DNA of 64,000 nt from Phaeodactylibacter luteus (GCF_007993045.1 NZ_VOOR01000004.1:1-64000), one strand, 5' to 3'. Numbered from the stretch's first letter, positions 51,585-60,092 are shown. The notes: generated by a model not told the origin, from the letters alone. Numbers and translations are program-made.

Positions 51585-53177
51585 TTATAGGGTAATAAAT
51601 TTGAGCTTCACTTCACCGGCTAGAGTGATGATGTCACCGGCTTCCAACTTGCGGTAGCCTTGACCGCTGATGTTCTCGTAAGTGCCTTTTTCAGCATTAT
51701 AGATTTCAGTCTCATTAGTAGAGCCCTGCCAGCTATTTGAGGTAGCTACCCCATCACGAATAGCCCAACCTACCTTTTCCCTCCTGATGGTAGCGTGACG
51801 ACGGGAAACGAAGTAATCGTCGTTCGGCTTAGGGATTTCATCTACAGCGATATCCTGCTGTACACTAGCATCTCTCCGTCCAATGATCAACTCTCCTGCT
51901 GAACCTACTGCCCTTTCAGAAAGCAACGCGCCCAAGTCAATCTGAGCCTGACCGCTGCCCCCTGAAAGGAGCTGAAGCCCAAAACGTTGTGCCTTCTCTT
52001 CTGCCCCAGCACTTTCTTGGTCTTTCAATGGCGCAGCTGAACTAGAAAAAGCTGACCAGGCAGCAGCAGGTGCTGGCGTGGGCATTTCCCCTCCACTACG
52101 GCGCATGACCACCTCATGGTTGACCATCTGCAAAAAGTGGTAAGGCCCCGGCATGCGCTTTCCAGGATCAGGCTCTAGGCAGCTGTGAATGGCGTGCGCC
52201 CAATTGGGGTCGATATCAGGCCGGTAGAAACTAATGGGCTGAAATTCCCCGTCACGCTGCCGGTTGAAATATGCTTCTTGGTCTTGCTCAAAATCGTCCA
52301 ATGTCCCCCAAGGGTATTTGCCACTTGTCAACAAATGGTAAACCGTCACTCCAAAGGCGAACATGTCCATAGGGGGGAGCGTAAGCCGGTACACATCTTT
52401 CTCGCGCAGCGACTCTGGCGCAGCAAAAATAGGCGTGAACCACATTTCTTTCACCTTGCCACGTACCGATACAGTAGTCCGGTTATTAAGAAAGGCTGAG
52501 AGGTCAAAGTCTGTCAGTTTGGGATTGCCCACCTCATCGAAGAGTATGTTCTTCAGCTTGATGTCACGATGGATACAACCGCTTGCATGCAGCGTCTGCA
52601 GGCCATATAGCAGCTTTACAATCATAGGCTCGTATTGCTCCGGCTTATAAAAGTCGGGCATACGGGTTTCCAGGTCTCCTCCTCCACAATACTCCATGAG
52701 AATTGCAGGGTTGGATTTACAATAGCCCTTGTGATAATACTTGACCAGATAATCTGAACCCAAGCGGCCTGCCGAATAGCTTTTCTCAAACCGCTGCTTA
52801 AGGCTATGCCACTCCATAGGCTGCTTTTTCCAAAGGTCCAGTATTTTCAAGGCATACTGCTTCCTGCCCTCCCCTTCTACTTGATAAACGGAGCCACAGC
52901 CTCCTTCTCCTAGTTTGCGTATGACCTGAAAGGGCTCCCCTGTGGTCCCCCCTGGGTCGAAAACAGCCGTATCCCCTTCGCGGTAATTCACCACGCCAGG
53001 TATGTGTATACCCTCAAATCCAGGGCGGGAAAGAGCAGGGGAATGGGCAGGCTCAGGAGGGGAGGCTAAGGAAAACAACTCCCTGGCCCAATCCAGGCTA
53101 CGGGACAATAGCCCGCGCCTATGCTCAGGAGCCCCTTGGGGAGACTGTTTCTTCCTAGAATTGGTCTTGCCAAACAT
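51585..53177 (-). CDS. Cytoplasmic Ser/Thr kinase with C-terminal FHA domain
   Basis: 530 residues. Kinase domain at about 83-355: GEGGCGSVYQV with Gly loop 90-95, Lys111 (YALKIL), catalytic loop HRDIKLKN (203-210), DFD (223-225) and AAPESL (about 252). A Pro/Ala/Ser-rich linker (about 364-395) leads to an FHA domain at about 412-530 with IIGRRD (431-436) and SRRHATI (458-464). No TM. A kinase fused to its own phosphothreonine reader suggests autophosphorylation-driven assembly. It is the first gene of the cluster, preceded by an AT-rich 1-kb gap with a promoter match. Confidence 0.92.
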   Translation of the reverse strand: MFGKTNSRKKQSPQGAPEHRRGLLSRSLDWARELFSLASPPEPAHSPALSRPGFEGIHIPGVVNYREGDTAVFDPGGTTGEPFQVIRKLGEGGCGSVYQVEGEGRKQYALKILDLWKKQPMEWHSLKQRFEKSYSAGRLGSDYLVKYYHKGYCKSNPAILMEYCGGGDLETRMPDFYKPEQYEPMIVKLLYGLQTLHASGCIHRDIKLKNILFDEVGNPKLTDFDLSAFLNNRTTVSVRGKVKEMWFTPIFAAPESLREKDVYRLTLPPMDMFAFGVTVYHLLTSGKYPWGTLDDFEQDQEAYFNRQRDGEFQPISFYRPDIDPNWAHAIHSCLEPDPGKRMPGPYHFLQMVNHEVVMRRSGGEMPTPAPAAAWSAFSSSAAPLKDQESAGAEEKAQRFGLQLLSGGSGQAQIDLGALLSERAVGSAGELIIGRRDASVQQDIAVDEIPKPNDDYFVSRRHATIRREKVGWAIRDGVATSNSWQGSTNETEIYNAEKGTYENISGQGYRKLEAGDIITLAGEVKLKFITL

Positions 53178-54175
53178 GGCAGCTAAATTGGGGTTTAATT
53201 GCGGTTACTAATCCATTTAAAAACTGGAGCATACTAATAGCAGGGCTTCTAAAAACGAAACCTAAAACTGCCAAATTCATGTTAAAAACAATTGCCGCTG
53301 TGCCTGTCCAATGACTCGTCAGGCTGCGGTATGCTTTTGTCCGTGGGATTGTGGAAGGAGCAACTCAGTTACAAAGCACTATAAATTAGGCGTTTGCACC
53401 GAACAAACACATATTTTTAGCCGGAGAAGAGGGGTCCGACAAGGGAATCACTGCATAAGGACTGCAGCCGGCTTGTCTTTTCGTAACGCTATAATTTCGA
53501 CTATAATCAAATGTAATGGCTTTGAATCAAAAAGCCAATTATTTCTTGAAAAATAACACTGCGTAAATATTTTTTTCAAAAAGTATAGCTGATTGAACTT
53601 TTATATCACAAAAACTCGGTTTGCCAGTACTTTGAACCTGTGAATAGGTACAATGTGACGTTGAAATAATTAATCTAATTGCCTTTTTAAGAAAATAACA
53701 CCTAAAAAAGACAGCAAAAAAGATAATACATCTTTATAAACGCCGAACTAAACTTAAAAAACCAATAAAAATAAGTTTTATTAAGAAAAGAAGATAGTTT
53801 GTAAAAAACTTCTTAAAAATGTAACCAATTCCGACTGTTAAATCACACAATTAGTTACAAAATGAAGTATTTATTTCCAATAAATACATTGTCTATCATA
53901 AACCACTTTCTATTGGTCGAAGCCTTCCTCAGCCCATAGCGCCTCAGCATAAGAGCTCCCACAATAGTTCCTTAACAGGTCAAGGGGAAATCCGTACGTA
54001 CTTGCCTTTTTGTTCAGCTAGGCTTAGTTTAGCGTGCATGTGCTCTGAGAAGTACAAAACCTTTTGCTGTATAGGGGCAGCTGGAGCAGTGCAAGTCAAA
54101 CCAATTAGTGTTCCGTTCTTGTCAAACAAGCCTCTAATACCCTGCACATTCTACTCTACAGGTGCGTACCTCCCC
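53178..54175. other. AT-rich 1-kb region upstream of the kinase cluster
   Basis: No supported gene. It is strongly AT-rich from about 53500 to 53930, in sharp contrast to its neighbours. It contains a full promoter match at 53508-53538. If that promoter is used, the cluster transcript has a leader of over 300 nt. The open frame at 54002-54400 is a shadow of the downstream gene's antisense strand. Confidence 0.6.
53508..53538 (-). promoter_or_regulatory. Putative promoter of the kinase cluster
   Basis: On the minus strand TTG (53536-53538), a 20-nt spacer and TACATTTG (53508-53515) match the Bacteroidota promoter consensus TTG-N17-23-TAnnTTTG. It is about 330 nt before the first kinase ATG. 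The marC promoter in this window has the same 20-nt spacer. Confidence 0.5.
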
Positions 54176-54751
54176 CTACCCCAGCCCTCCCACATCCAGC
54201 CCTTCGGCCTTTGCCATGCGCATCAGCTGCGGGCTCTGACGGATATGGGCGCCCAGCTCGTGCAGCCCTTCTTCGAAATCCAGGAGCACATCCTCGTGCT
54301 GCCGTTCGAGCAGCTTCAGGATTTTTGCTGCCCGCTTGACCACGTACTTGTTGAAGGTCTGGGCCCGGCCGGGCGAAAAGCCGGACAGCTCGTCTTTTAA
54401 GTGGCGCAAAGGGTAATTGAGCAACAGGAGGTTGAGGGCTACTTCGCCGTATTTGTCTTTTGTCGCTTTGACATGCCGGTTGATCGCCCCGCTGAAGGCC
54501 CGCAGATCCAAGAGCAGGTAACCTGGTGAATAGAAGGTTTCTACGGCACGCTTCAGGGCCATTTCCAGTTCTTCGCGCAGTGCTTCGCGCCGCTCATCGG
54601 CAGTGCCTGTCCCTTCTAGCAGTTCAAACTCTAGGCGGGCGACCAGGCTCTCATCTTTGGGCACTAGGCGGAACAACAGTTTGTCCTTTTCCTTCGCAGG
54701 AAGGAGGGATATGGCTTTTTTCAGCTCCTCAGAAAGTTTTCTACGCGCCAT
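54176..54751 (-). CDS. Unrecognised all-helical cytoplasmic protein
   Basis: 191 residues, no signal peptide or TM. Charged and Leu-rich throughout (KKAISLLPAKEKDKLLFRLV, EELEMALKRAVETFYSPGYL, KYVVKRAAKILKLLERQHED), so almost entirely alpha-helical. I do not recognise the family; the helical Lys/Arg/Glu pattern slightly recalls CHAD-type or HEAT-like proteins but lacks the CHAD His pattern. It starts 3 nt after the SGNH hydrolase gene at the end of the uvrB operon. Confidence 0.8.
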   Translation of the reverse strand: MARRKLSEELKKAISLLPAKEKDKLLFRLVPKDESLVARLEFELLEGTGTADERREALREELEMALKRAVETFYSPGYLLLDLRAFSGAINRHVKATKDKYGEVALNLLLLNYPLRHLKDELSGFSPGRAQTFNKYVVKRAAKILKLLERQHEDVLLDFEEGLHELGAHIRQSPQLMRMAKAEGLDVGGLG

Positions 54752-54754
54752 CGC

Positions 54755-55447
54755 TTACTTTTTTGCCAATGCTTTTACAATCTCTGCTTCGGCCAAGGGG
54801 CCCATTACGCGGTAGCCCGCTTCATTGGGGTGCACCCCGTCGTAAGTCAGTTCAGGCTTCAGCCCCATGCGCTCGTCGGCCATTGCGCTGTGGTAGTCAA
54901 TGTAGCCGTACCCTTCTTTTTCTGCTAAGGAGCGCAGCATACCGTTCAGGCGGACAATCTTCTGTGCGGGCGCCAGCCCGGGCTTCCAAGCGTAATCATA
55001 AACAGGCAAGACCGCGCTGAGCACTACCTCCGCCCCTTGCAAACGGGCCAGGGCGGCCATAGATTGGAGGTGCCCGAAGGTCTCCTCCAGTGTCATCGGC
55101 CCGGTATTGCCGGCGATGTCGTTGGTACCGGCAAGCAGGACGACTACGTCTGGCCGGTGGGCCAGGACATCCGCACGGAAGCGGACCAGCATCTGAGGTG
55201 TGGTCTGCCCGCTAATGCCCCGGTTGATGTAGGCGGGGTTATCCCAAAAAGCGGGCACAAACTCCGGCCAGCCTTTGGTAATGGAGTTGCCCATGAAGAT
55301 GACACGTGGGCCGGTCTTCCCTGAGGCAGAAAGGGCGGCATTAGCTTCTGAGAAGTAGGCCAGGTTGGCCCAGTCCTGTGCTTGCAGTGGCAGCATGTAG
55401 AGGGTGTTGATGAACAAGGAAACGAACAGGAGCTTTTTAGCTTTCAT
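54755..55447 (-). CDS. Secreted SGNH/GDSL-type hydrolase
   Basis: 230 residues. A signal peptide (about 1-23, ending MLPLQAQ) leads to an SGNH hydrolase: block I VIFMGNSITKGWP with nucleophile Ser, block II Gly in INRGISGQTT, block III Asn in LLAGTNDIAGN, and block V YDGVHPNEAGYRVMG with catalytic Asp and His. These enzymes are esterases or acetyl-hydrolases on lipids or polysaccharides; the close similarity is to the sialate-O-acetylesterase/rhamnogalacturonan-type group, but the substrate cannot be read. It lies 35 nt after uvrB. Confidence 0.9.
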   Translation of the reverse strand: MKAKKLLFVSLFINTLYMLPLQAQDWANLAYFSEANAALSASGKTGPRVIFMGNSITKGWPEFVPAFWDNPAYINRGISGQTTPQMLVRFRADVLAHRPDVVVLLAGTNDIAGNTGPMTLEETFGHLQSMAALARLQGAEVVLSAVLPVYDYAWKPGLAPAQKIVRLNGMLRSLAEKEGYGYIDYHSAMADERMGLKPELTYDGVHPNEAGYRVMGPLAEAEIVKALAKK

Positions 55448-55482
55448 GGCTTATGGTTTTCAAACGGCTTTCAAAAAACAGG

Positions 55483-57504
55483 CTATGCATGGCTCAGTTT
55501 TTTCTTGAGCGCAAACAGCTCGTCCCGGTACTGTGCTGCAGAAATAAAATCGAGCTCTTTGGCGGCGGCCTTCATCTTGCGCTCGGTATCTTCTAACATC
55601 TTTTCTAGCTGATCGCGGCTCATGTACTCCAGCACGGGGTCGGCAGCCAGAGAGGGCTCCTCGGGCTCTATATAGGCTTGAGCTTGTTTGCCCCGGATAT
55701 CCAGTATGGAGCGCTTGGCCAAAATCTCGTCCCGGCTCTTGCGCACCGTCTGTGGCACTATGCCGTGCTCTTCGTTATAAGCCATCTGAACGCTCCGCCG
55801 GCGGTTGGTCTCATCAATGGTGTTCTGCATGGCCTCTGTCACCTTGTCGGCATAGAAAATGACCAGCCCGTTGGCATTCCGGGCGGCGCGGCCGGCCGTC
55901 TGCGTCAGGGAGCGGTTGTTGCGCAGGAAGCCCTCTTTATCCGCATCGATGATGGCCACAAGGGACACTTCCGGCAAATCGAGCCCCTCCCTAAGGAGGT
56001 TGACGCCCACGAGCACGTCAAATTCTCCCAGGCGGAGGTCGCGCAGGATCTCTACCCGCTCCATGGTATCTACCTCGCTGTGGATGTAGCGCACTTTAAT
56101 GTTCATGCGCTGTAGGTACTTGGTAAGCTCCTCTGCCATGCGCTTGGTCAGGGTGGTGACCAGCACCCGCTCCTCCACTTCTATACGCTGGCGGACCTCC
56201 TCCATGAGGTCGTCGATCTGATTCAGGCTGGGGCGCACTTCTATGGGCGGGTCCAACAGGCCGGTGGGGCGGATGAGCTGCTCTACGATCTCTCCACCGG
56301 TCTGCTCCAGCTCGTAGTCTCCGGGGGTAGCACTTACGTAAACGGCTTGGTTGAGCAGGCTTTCAAACTCTGTGAAATTGAGGGGGCGGTTGTCCATTGC
56401 AGAAGGCAGGCGGAAGCCATTATCTACCAGGCTGAGCTTTCGGGCGCGGTCGCCTCCGTACATGCCGCGCACCTGCGGGATGGTCACGTGGCTCTCGTCT
56501 ACGATCATCAGGTAGTCGTCGGGGAAATAATCGAGCAGGCAGAACGGGCGGGTGCCGGGCCGCCGGCCGTCAAAAAAGCGGGAATAGTTCTCCACCCCAT
56601 TGCAGTAGCCCAGCTCGCGTATCATCTCCAGGTCGAAGGTAGTGCGCTCTTTGACGCGCTTGGCCTCAAGGAAGCGCAGCTCTTTTTCGAAGTACTTCTC
56701 CTGCTCATGCAGCTCATCCTCTATCTCCCGGATGATTTGGTTCATCCGGTCTTTAGGGGCGATGTAGAGGTTGGCGGGGAAGATAGCGGCTGTGTCCATG
56801 CCCGTAATGCGCTTGCCCGTTTCGGTCTCTATCTGATCGATGGACTCGATCTCGTCCCCGAAAAAAGTCACTCGGTAGCTGTAATCGACATACGGCAGGT
56901 TGATGTCTACAGTATCCCCCCTTACGCGGAAGGTAGCGCGCCGGAAGTCGGTCTCTGTACGGGAGTACAGGCTCTCTACCAGCTTGTACAAAAAGCTGTT
57001 GCGGGAAATGACCTGCCCCACTTTGATGCGGATGATGCTGCTTTTGTAATCTTCCGGGTTGCCCATGCCATAGATGCAAGAGACGGAAGCCACGATGATG
57101 ATATCGCGCCGCCCAGAGAGCAGGGAGGAAGTGGCCCTCAGCCGGAGCTTGTCCACCTCTTCATTGATAGAGAGGTCCTTTTCTATAAAGGTATCGGTGC
57201 TCGATATGTAGGCTTCTGGCTGGTAGTAATCATAATAGGAGACAAAGTACTCCACGGCATTGTCCGGGAAGAAGTCCCGGAACTCCCCATACAGCTGAGC
57301 GGTCAGGGTCTTGTTGTGGGTCAGGATGAGCGTAGGCCGGTTGAGGCGGGCGATGACATTGGCCATGGTGAACGTCTTGCCGGAGCCTGTCACCCCCAGG
57401 AGCACCTGCGCTTTTTCGCCCTGCGCTATCCCTTGCACCAGCTGCTCAATAGCCTTTGGCTGATCGCCAGTGGGCGTGAAGGGGGACTGCAAATCGAAAG
57501 CCAT
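55483..57504 (-). CDS. uvrB: Excinuclease ABC subunit B
   Basis: 673 residues, normal length. UvrB verifies DNA damage delivered by UvrA and recruits UvrC. Walker A GVTGSGKT (37-44), the beta-hairpin Tyr cluster around YFVSYYDYYQPEAY, DEXH-like DESHVTIPQV, helicase motif V/VI (LREGLDLPEVSLV, QTAGRAARN), and a C-terminal UVR domain (LEKMLEDTERKMKAAAKELD). It follows the O-methyltransferase gene by 21 nt. Confidence 0.97.
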   Translation of the reverse strand: MAFDLQSPFTPTGDQPKAIEQLVQGIAQGEKAQVLLGVTGSGKTFTMANVIARLNRPTLILTHNKTLTAQLYGEFRDFFPDNAVEYFVSYYDYYQPEAYISSTDTFIEKDLSINEEVDKLRLRATSSLLSGRRDIIIVASVSCIYGMGNPEDYKSSIIRIKVGQVISRNSFLYKLVESLYSRTETDFRRATFRVRGDTVDINLPYVDYSYRVTFFGDEIESIDQIETETGKRITGMDTAAIFPANLYIAPKDRMNQIIREIEDELHEQEKYFEKELRFLEAKRVKERTTFDLEMIRELGYCNGVENYSRFFDGRRPGTRPFCLLDYFPDDYLMIVDESHVTIPQVRGMYGGDRARKLSLVDNGFRLPSAMDNRPLNFTEFESLLNQAVYVSATPGDYELEQTGGEIVEQLIRPTGLLDPPIEVRPSLNQIDDLMEEVRQRIEVEERVLVTTLTKRMAEELTKYLQRMNIKVRYIHSEVDTMERVEILRDLRLGEFDVLVGVNLLREGLDLPEVSLVAIIDADKEGFLRNNRSLTQTAGRAARNANGLVIFYADKVTEAMQNTIDETNRRRSVQMAYNEEHGIVPQTVRKSRDEILAKRSILDIRGKQAQAYIEPEEPSLAADPVLEYMSRDQLEKMLEDTERKMKAAAKELDFISAAQYRDELFALKKKLSHA

Positions 57505-57525
57505 AGTGGTACAAGGTTTTGTGGG

Positions 57526-58170
57526 TTATGCTTTGCGGGCGGCCAGAAGCCCGTCGCGGATGGGCAGCAGCAGGCTTTCCACCCGGCTGTCGGCATGAAG
57601 ATAGGCATTGAACTCGTGAAGCAGGCGGGTGTCGGCATCTTTCTCCCGCAGTGCTTCGTCGGCCACTTTCCCGCTCCAGAGCACGTTGTCGGCCAAAATA
57701 AGCCCGCCGGGGCGCACCCGGTCAATGATGAGGTCGTAATAAGCGCGGTAGTACTGCTTGCCGGCATCAATGAAGACCAAGTCGAAGCTGCCTGGCAGCT
57801 CGGGGATGAGCTCAAGGGCATCCCCAATGTGCAGCTCTACTTTGTCCTCGAGCGCTGCTTTGCGCAGGTATTTCCGGATGAGGTGCTCCAGCTCTGGGTT
57901 GGCCTCCACCGTCAGCAGCTTGCCGCCGGGGGCGAGCCCCTGTGCCAGGCAGATGGCCGCGTAGCCGGTAAATGTGCCAATCTCTAGCGCCCGCTCCGGC
58001 TGGACAAGCCGGCTCAGCATGGCCAGGAGCTGCCCTTGCAGGGCGCCAGACATCATCTGAGGCGCCAACGTCTTCAGGTGGGTTTCGCGCTCCAGCTCAT
58101 AAAGGAGGCTGCCCTGAGGCTCAGACCAGGCCTCGCAGTAGTCATATATGGATCTATCGAGTCTTTGCAT
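57526..58170 (-). CDS. SAM-dependent O-methyltransferase (class I)
   Basis: 214 residues. Motif I ALEIGTFTGYAAICLAQG, the acidic end of strand 2 (LLTVEANPELEHL), and the metal-site region FIDAGKQYYRAYYDLI with ADNVLWSGKV match the catechol-O-methyltransferase-like family 3 (DUF/CCoAOMT group). Such enzymes methylate catechols or tRNA hydroxyuridine (TrmR-like); the size and pattern fit the bacterial tRNA/catechol group but do not decide between them. It starts the uvrB operon. Confidence 0.9.
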   Translation of the reverse strand: MQRLDRSIYDYCEAWSEPQGSLLYELERETHLKTLAPQMMSGALQGQLLAMLSRLVQPERALEIGTFTGYAAICLAQGLAPGGKLLTVEANPELEHLIRKYLRKAALEDKVELHIGDALELIPELPGSFDLVFIDAGKQYYRAYYDLIIDRVRPGGLILADNVLWSGKVADEALREKDADTRLLHEFNAYLHADSRVESLLLPIRDGLLAARKA

Positions 58171-58291
58171 ATCTATCGTTAACGGCCCAGCGCCACAGAA
58201 GGTTGCTGCCGGCAGGCAGCGCTTGCCGTGCCGGAGGATAGCGGCCTAAGCCAAAATATCGCCAGCGCTTGGCTTTCTGCTGCACACCGGC

Positions 58292-58385
58292 CTAGCGCTG
58301 CGGAGGGGTGCAAGCCCGATAGGGCCGAGCGAAGAGCGAGCCCCGCAGCATAGCGGCACCTGCCGCCAGGCAGGGGCAGGCCCCC
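58292..58385 (-). repeat. Structured 3' repeat, copy E (after marC)
   Basis: It begins 30 nt after the marC stop. The plus-strand reading has GCTGCGGAGGGGTGCAAG, GCCC-GATA-GGGC, GAGCGAAGAGCGAGCCCCGC and a final GGCAGGGGC arm. It is nearest to copies A and D. Confidence 0.85.
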
Positions 58386-58415
58386 TCACCAACGGCTATC
58401 TTGGTTTGGGCGCTT

Positions 58416-58997
58416 CTAATGTAGCCCCCCGGCCAGCAGGTTCTCTTTGAAAATTTTGATGGCAATGGCCAGCAGGATGATGCCGAATACTTTGCGGAGG
58501 ACGTTGGCCCCGCTCTCGCCCAGCTTTTTGCTGATCCAGTCGCTGCTGCGCAGTACCAGGTAAATGATAAGGATATTGAGCACAATGCCCAGCCCAATGT
58601 CCCAAGGTGCGTATTTCGCCTTCAGGGTGATAATCGTTGTCATGGTGCCAGCGCCGGCCAGCAGCGGGAAAGCTAAAGGGACGATGGTGCCGGTTTTCTC
58701 CTCCAGGTGGTCGTCCCGGAACAAGGTGATGCCCAAGACCATCTCCAGCCCGAGCAGGAACAGGATGATCGCCCCGGCTACTGCAAAGGACGCCACGTCT
58801 ACCCCAAATAGCCCGAGCAGGGGCTTGCCGGTGAGCAGGAATAGGAGCATGAGCAGCATGGCGATAATTGAAGCCTTGGCCGACTCTATCTTAACCCCCT
58901 TCTTCTTCATATCGATGATGATGGGGATGGAACCGATGATGTCGATCACGGAGAAAAGGACCAGGGATACCGAAACCAGGTCTTTGATGTGGATCAT
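58416..58997 (-). CDS. MarC-family integral membrane protein
   Basis: 193 residues from the ATG at 58997; a longer frame to 59078 would begin upstream of the promoter match and is rejected. About six TM helices. Family features are FSVIDIIGSIPIIIDM near the N-terminus, the gap MKKKG with basic residues and LAFPLLAGAGTMTTII. MarC proteins are multi-pass inner-membrane proteins of unknown function (not an antibiotic-resistance determinant despite the name). A structured repeat lies 30 nt after the stop. Confidence 0.9.
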   Translation of the reverse strand: MIHIKDLVSVSLVLFSVIDIIGSIPIIIDMKKKGVKIESAKASIIAMLLMLLFLLTGKPLLGLFGVDVASFAVAGAIILFLLGLEMVLGITLFRDDHLEEKTGTIVPLAFPLLAGAGTMTTIITLKAKYAPWDIGLGIVLNILIIYLVLRSSDWISKKLGESGANVLRKVFGIILLAIAIKIFKENLLAGGLH

Positions 58998-59035
58998 AGC
59001 GCCCGAAGCGTTTAAGAGGTTTTGGAAAAAGCCCG

Positions 59036-59066
59036 CAAATATACGGCCTCGCCCTGTCGGAGTCAA
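59036..59066 (-). promoter_or_regulatory. Promoter of marC (full consensus)
   Basis: TTG at 59064-59066, a 20-nt spacer and TATATTTG at 59036-59043 on the minus strand match TTG-N17-23-TAnnTTTG fully. The -7 element is 38 nt before the chosen ATG. This is the clearest promoter in the window and decides the start. Confidence 0.6.
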
Positions 59067-59130
59067 CAGGCCCGGCAAAGCTTATTTTTGTGCCTGCTCA
59101 AGGCCCTACAGCTTACCGCCCCCGGCAGGT

Positions 59131-59733
59131 TCAAAACCGGTGCCCCAGGGCTGCCTCCAAAGGGGCTAGGGCACTCGCCATGTCCTCCCCAAAGGTAAAA
59201 AGGCCTTCGCGGTGGCCCTCCATCGCAAAAATCCGAAGGCGGGCTACGGCGGTAGTACGGAAGAGCTCGCGGATGGCCGCTGCCATTTCGGGGGTGCCGT
59301 AGGCAGCAGTTGCCGGGGTGGCCGGCACTTGGCGCAACAGGCGTTCCCAGAGCGCTAAGCTGTGCACGTGCACGACCATCCGGGCTTCTGGGCAGCAGGC
59401 ATAAACGGCAGCGTGGCTCATCGACTCTGAAGACGCGGCTACGGGGCCTACACACCACAGGGCGTTGGCCTCCTCTGCTACAGCCGTGACCCGGGAAAAG
59501 TGCCGCCCATCAAGCACCGGCAGCCTCCCGGTGGCCGAACCGGTGATGAGGAACTGCCCATCGGGCAGGCGCTCGCTCACATTCCCATAGCCTATGCCAT
59601 CGGCGTAAGCGCCGATCAGCCCCTGCTGATACAGCACAGCCCGGCAAGCGTTCAGCTGTGCGATAGCCGCCGCAGGCAGCGCCTCGCCTACCTCCCAGTG
59701 CGATTGGAACTTGATATAGCCTTCTTCTTGCAT
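59131..59733 (-). CDS. Class II aldolase/adducin-family protein
   Basis: 200 residues from M5 of the longest frame; M5 is preferred because a -7 element stands only 5 nt from the first Met. The fold has IGYGNVSERLPDGQFLITGS (substrate and Zn-neighbourhood Asn/Ser), the metal pair in VVHVHSLALW, and YGTPEMAAAIRELF. Known members are fuculose-phosphate aldolase, ribulose-phosphate epimerase and methylthioribulose-phosphate dehydratase. The sequence does not decide among them; the catalytic Glu of aldolases is not obvious. Confidence 0.85.
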   Translation of the reverse strand: MQEEGYIKFQSHWEVGEALPAAAIAQLNACRAVLYQQGLIGAYADGIGYGNVSERLPDGQFLITGSATGRLPVLDGRHFSRVTAVAEEANALWCVGPVAASSESMSHAAVYACCPEARMVVHVHSLALWERLLRQVPATPATAAYGTPEMAAAIRELFRTTAVARLRIFAMEGHREGLFTFGEDMASALAPLEAALGHRF

Positions 59734-59745
59734 CTCTCCTTGCAT

Positions 59746-60092
59746 TTTGGCAAAGGTACCACTGCCCCTGCAAGAGCAGGCAAGAGCCGTGTTACCCCTT
59801 CATTAAGATTGGCCCGGGCTAGGGGCAGAACTAAGGATAAGCAGCGCCCTTGCCCTAAAATAACCCTTTCAGGCTTGATTATCCGGAAATAAAGTTTCAG
59901 ATTACACCCGCAAATGGGGGCAATATAGCTGGCCAGAACGCTTTAGGCGAGCGTTACCTTTTCGCTGGCCGGCAGTCTAACCCCCCAATTTCATCAACCA
60001 ACCGCCCGGCAAACGGGCCTAGCGGTGGGCGAGCCCCACCTCCGCCTAATTTTCAGGCATATTGTTTTCTGTTGTTTTAAACCTTTTGAAAT
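59746..60092. other. Divergent intergenic region, aldolase/dksA-like
   Basis: No gene. The left end is the aldolase promoter. The right end before the DksA-like gene is a T-rich stretch with no full TAnnTTTG match. Confidence 0.5.
59751..59758 (-). promoter_or_regulatory. Putative -7 element of the class II aldolase gene
   Basis: TACCTTTG on the minus strand, with a TTG 22 nt upstream (59781-59783). It is 5 nt before the first Met of the frame and 17 nt before M5, so M5 (or a leaderless first Met) is the likely start. Confidence 0.5.

Noticed and set aside
34577-53177. Type VI secretion or tellurite (Ter) system
   Set aside because: Kinase, PP2C, FHA and vWA genes recall these systems, but no sheath, Hcp, VgrG, TssM/L or TerB/C/D gene is present, and the vWA protein is secreted.
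54176-54751. CHAD-domain protein
   Set aside because: The helical and basic/acidic pattern is similar, but the conserved CHAD His residues and length are not evident, so I left it unnamed.
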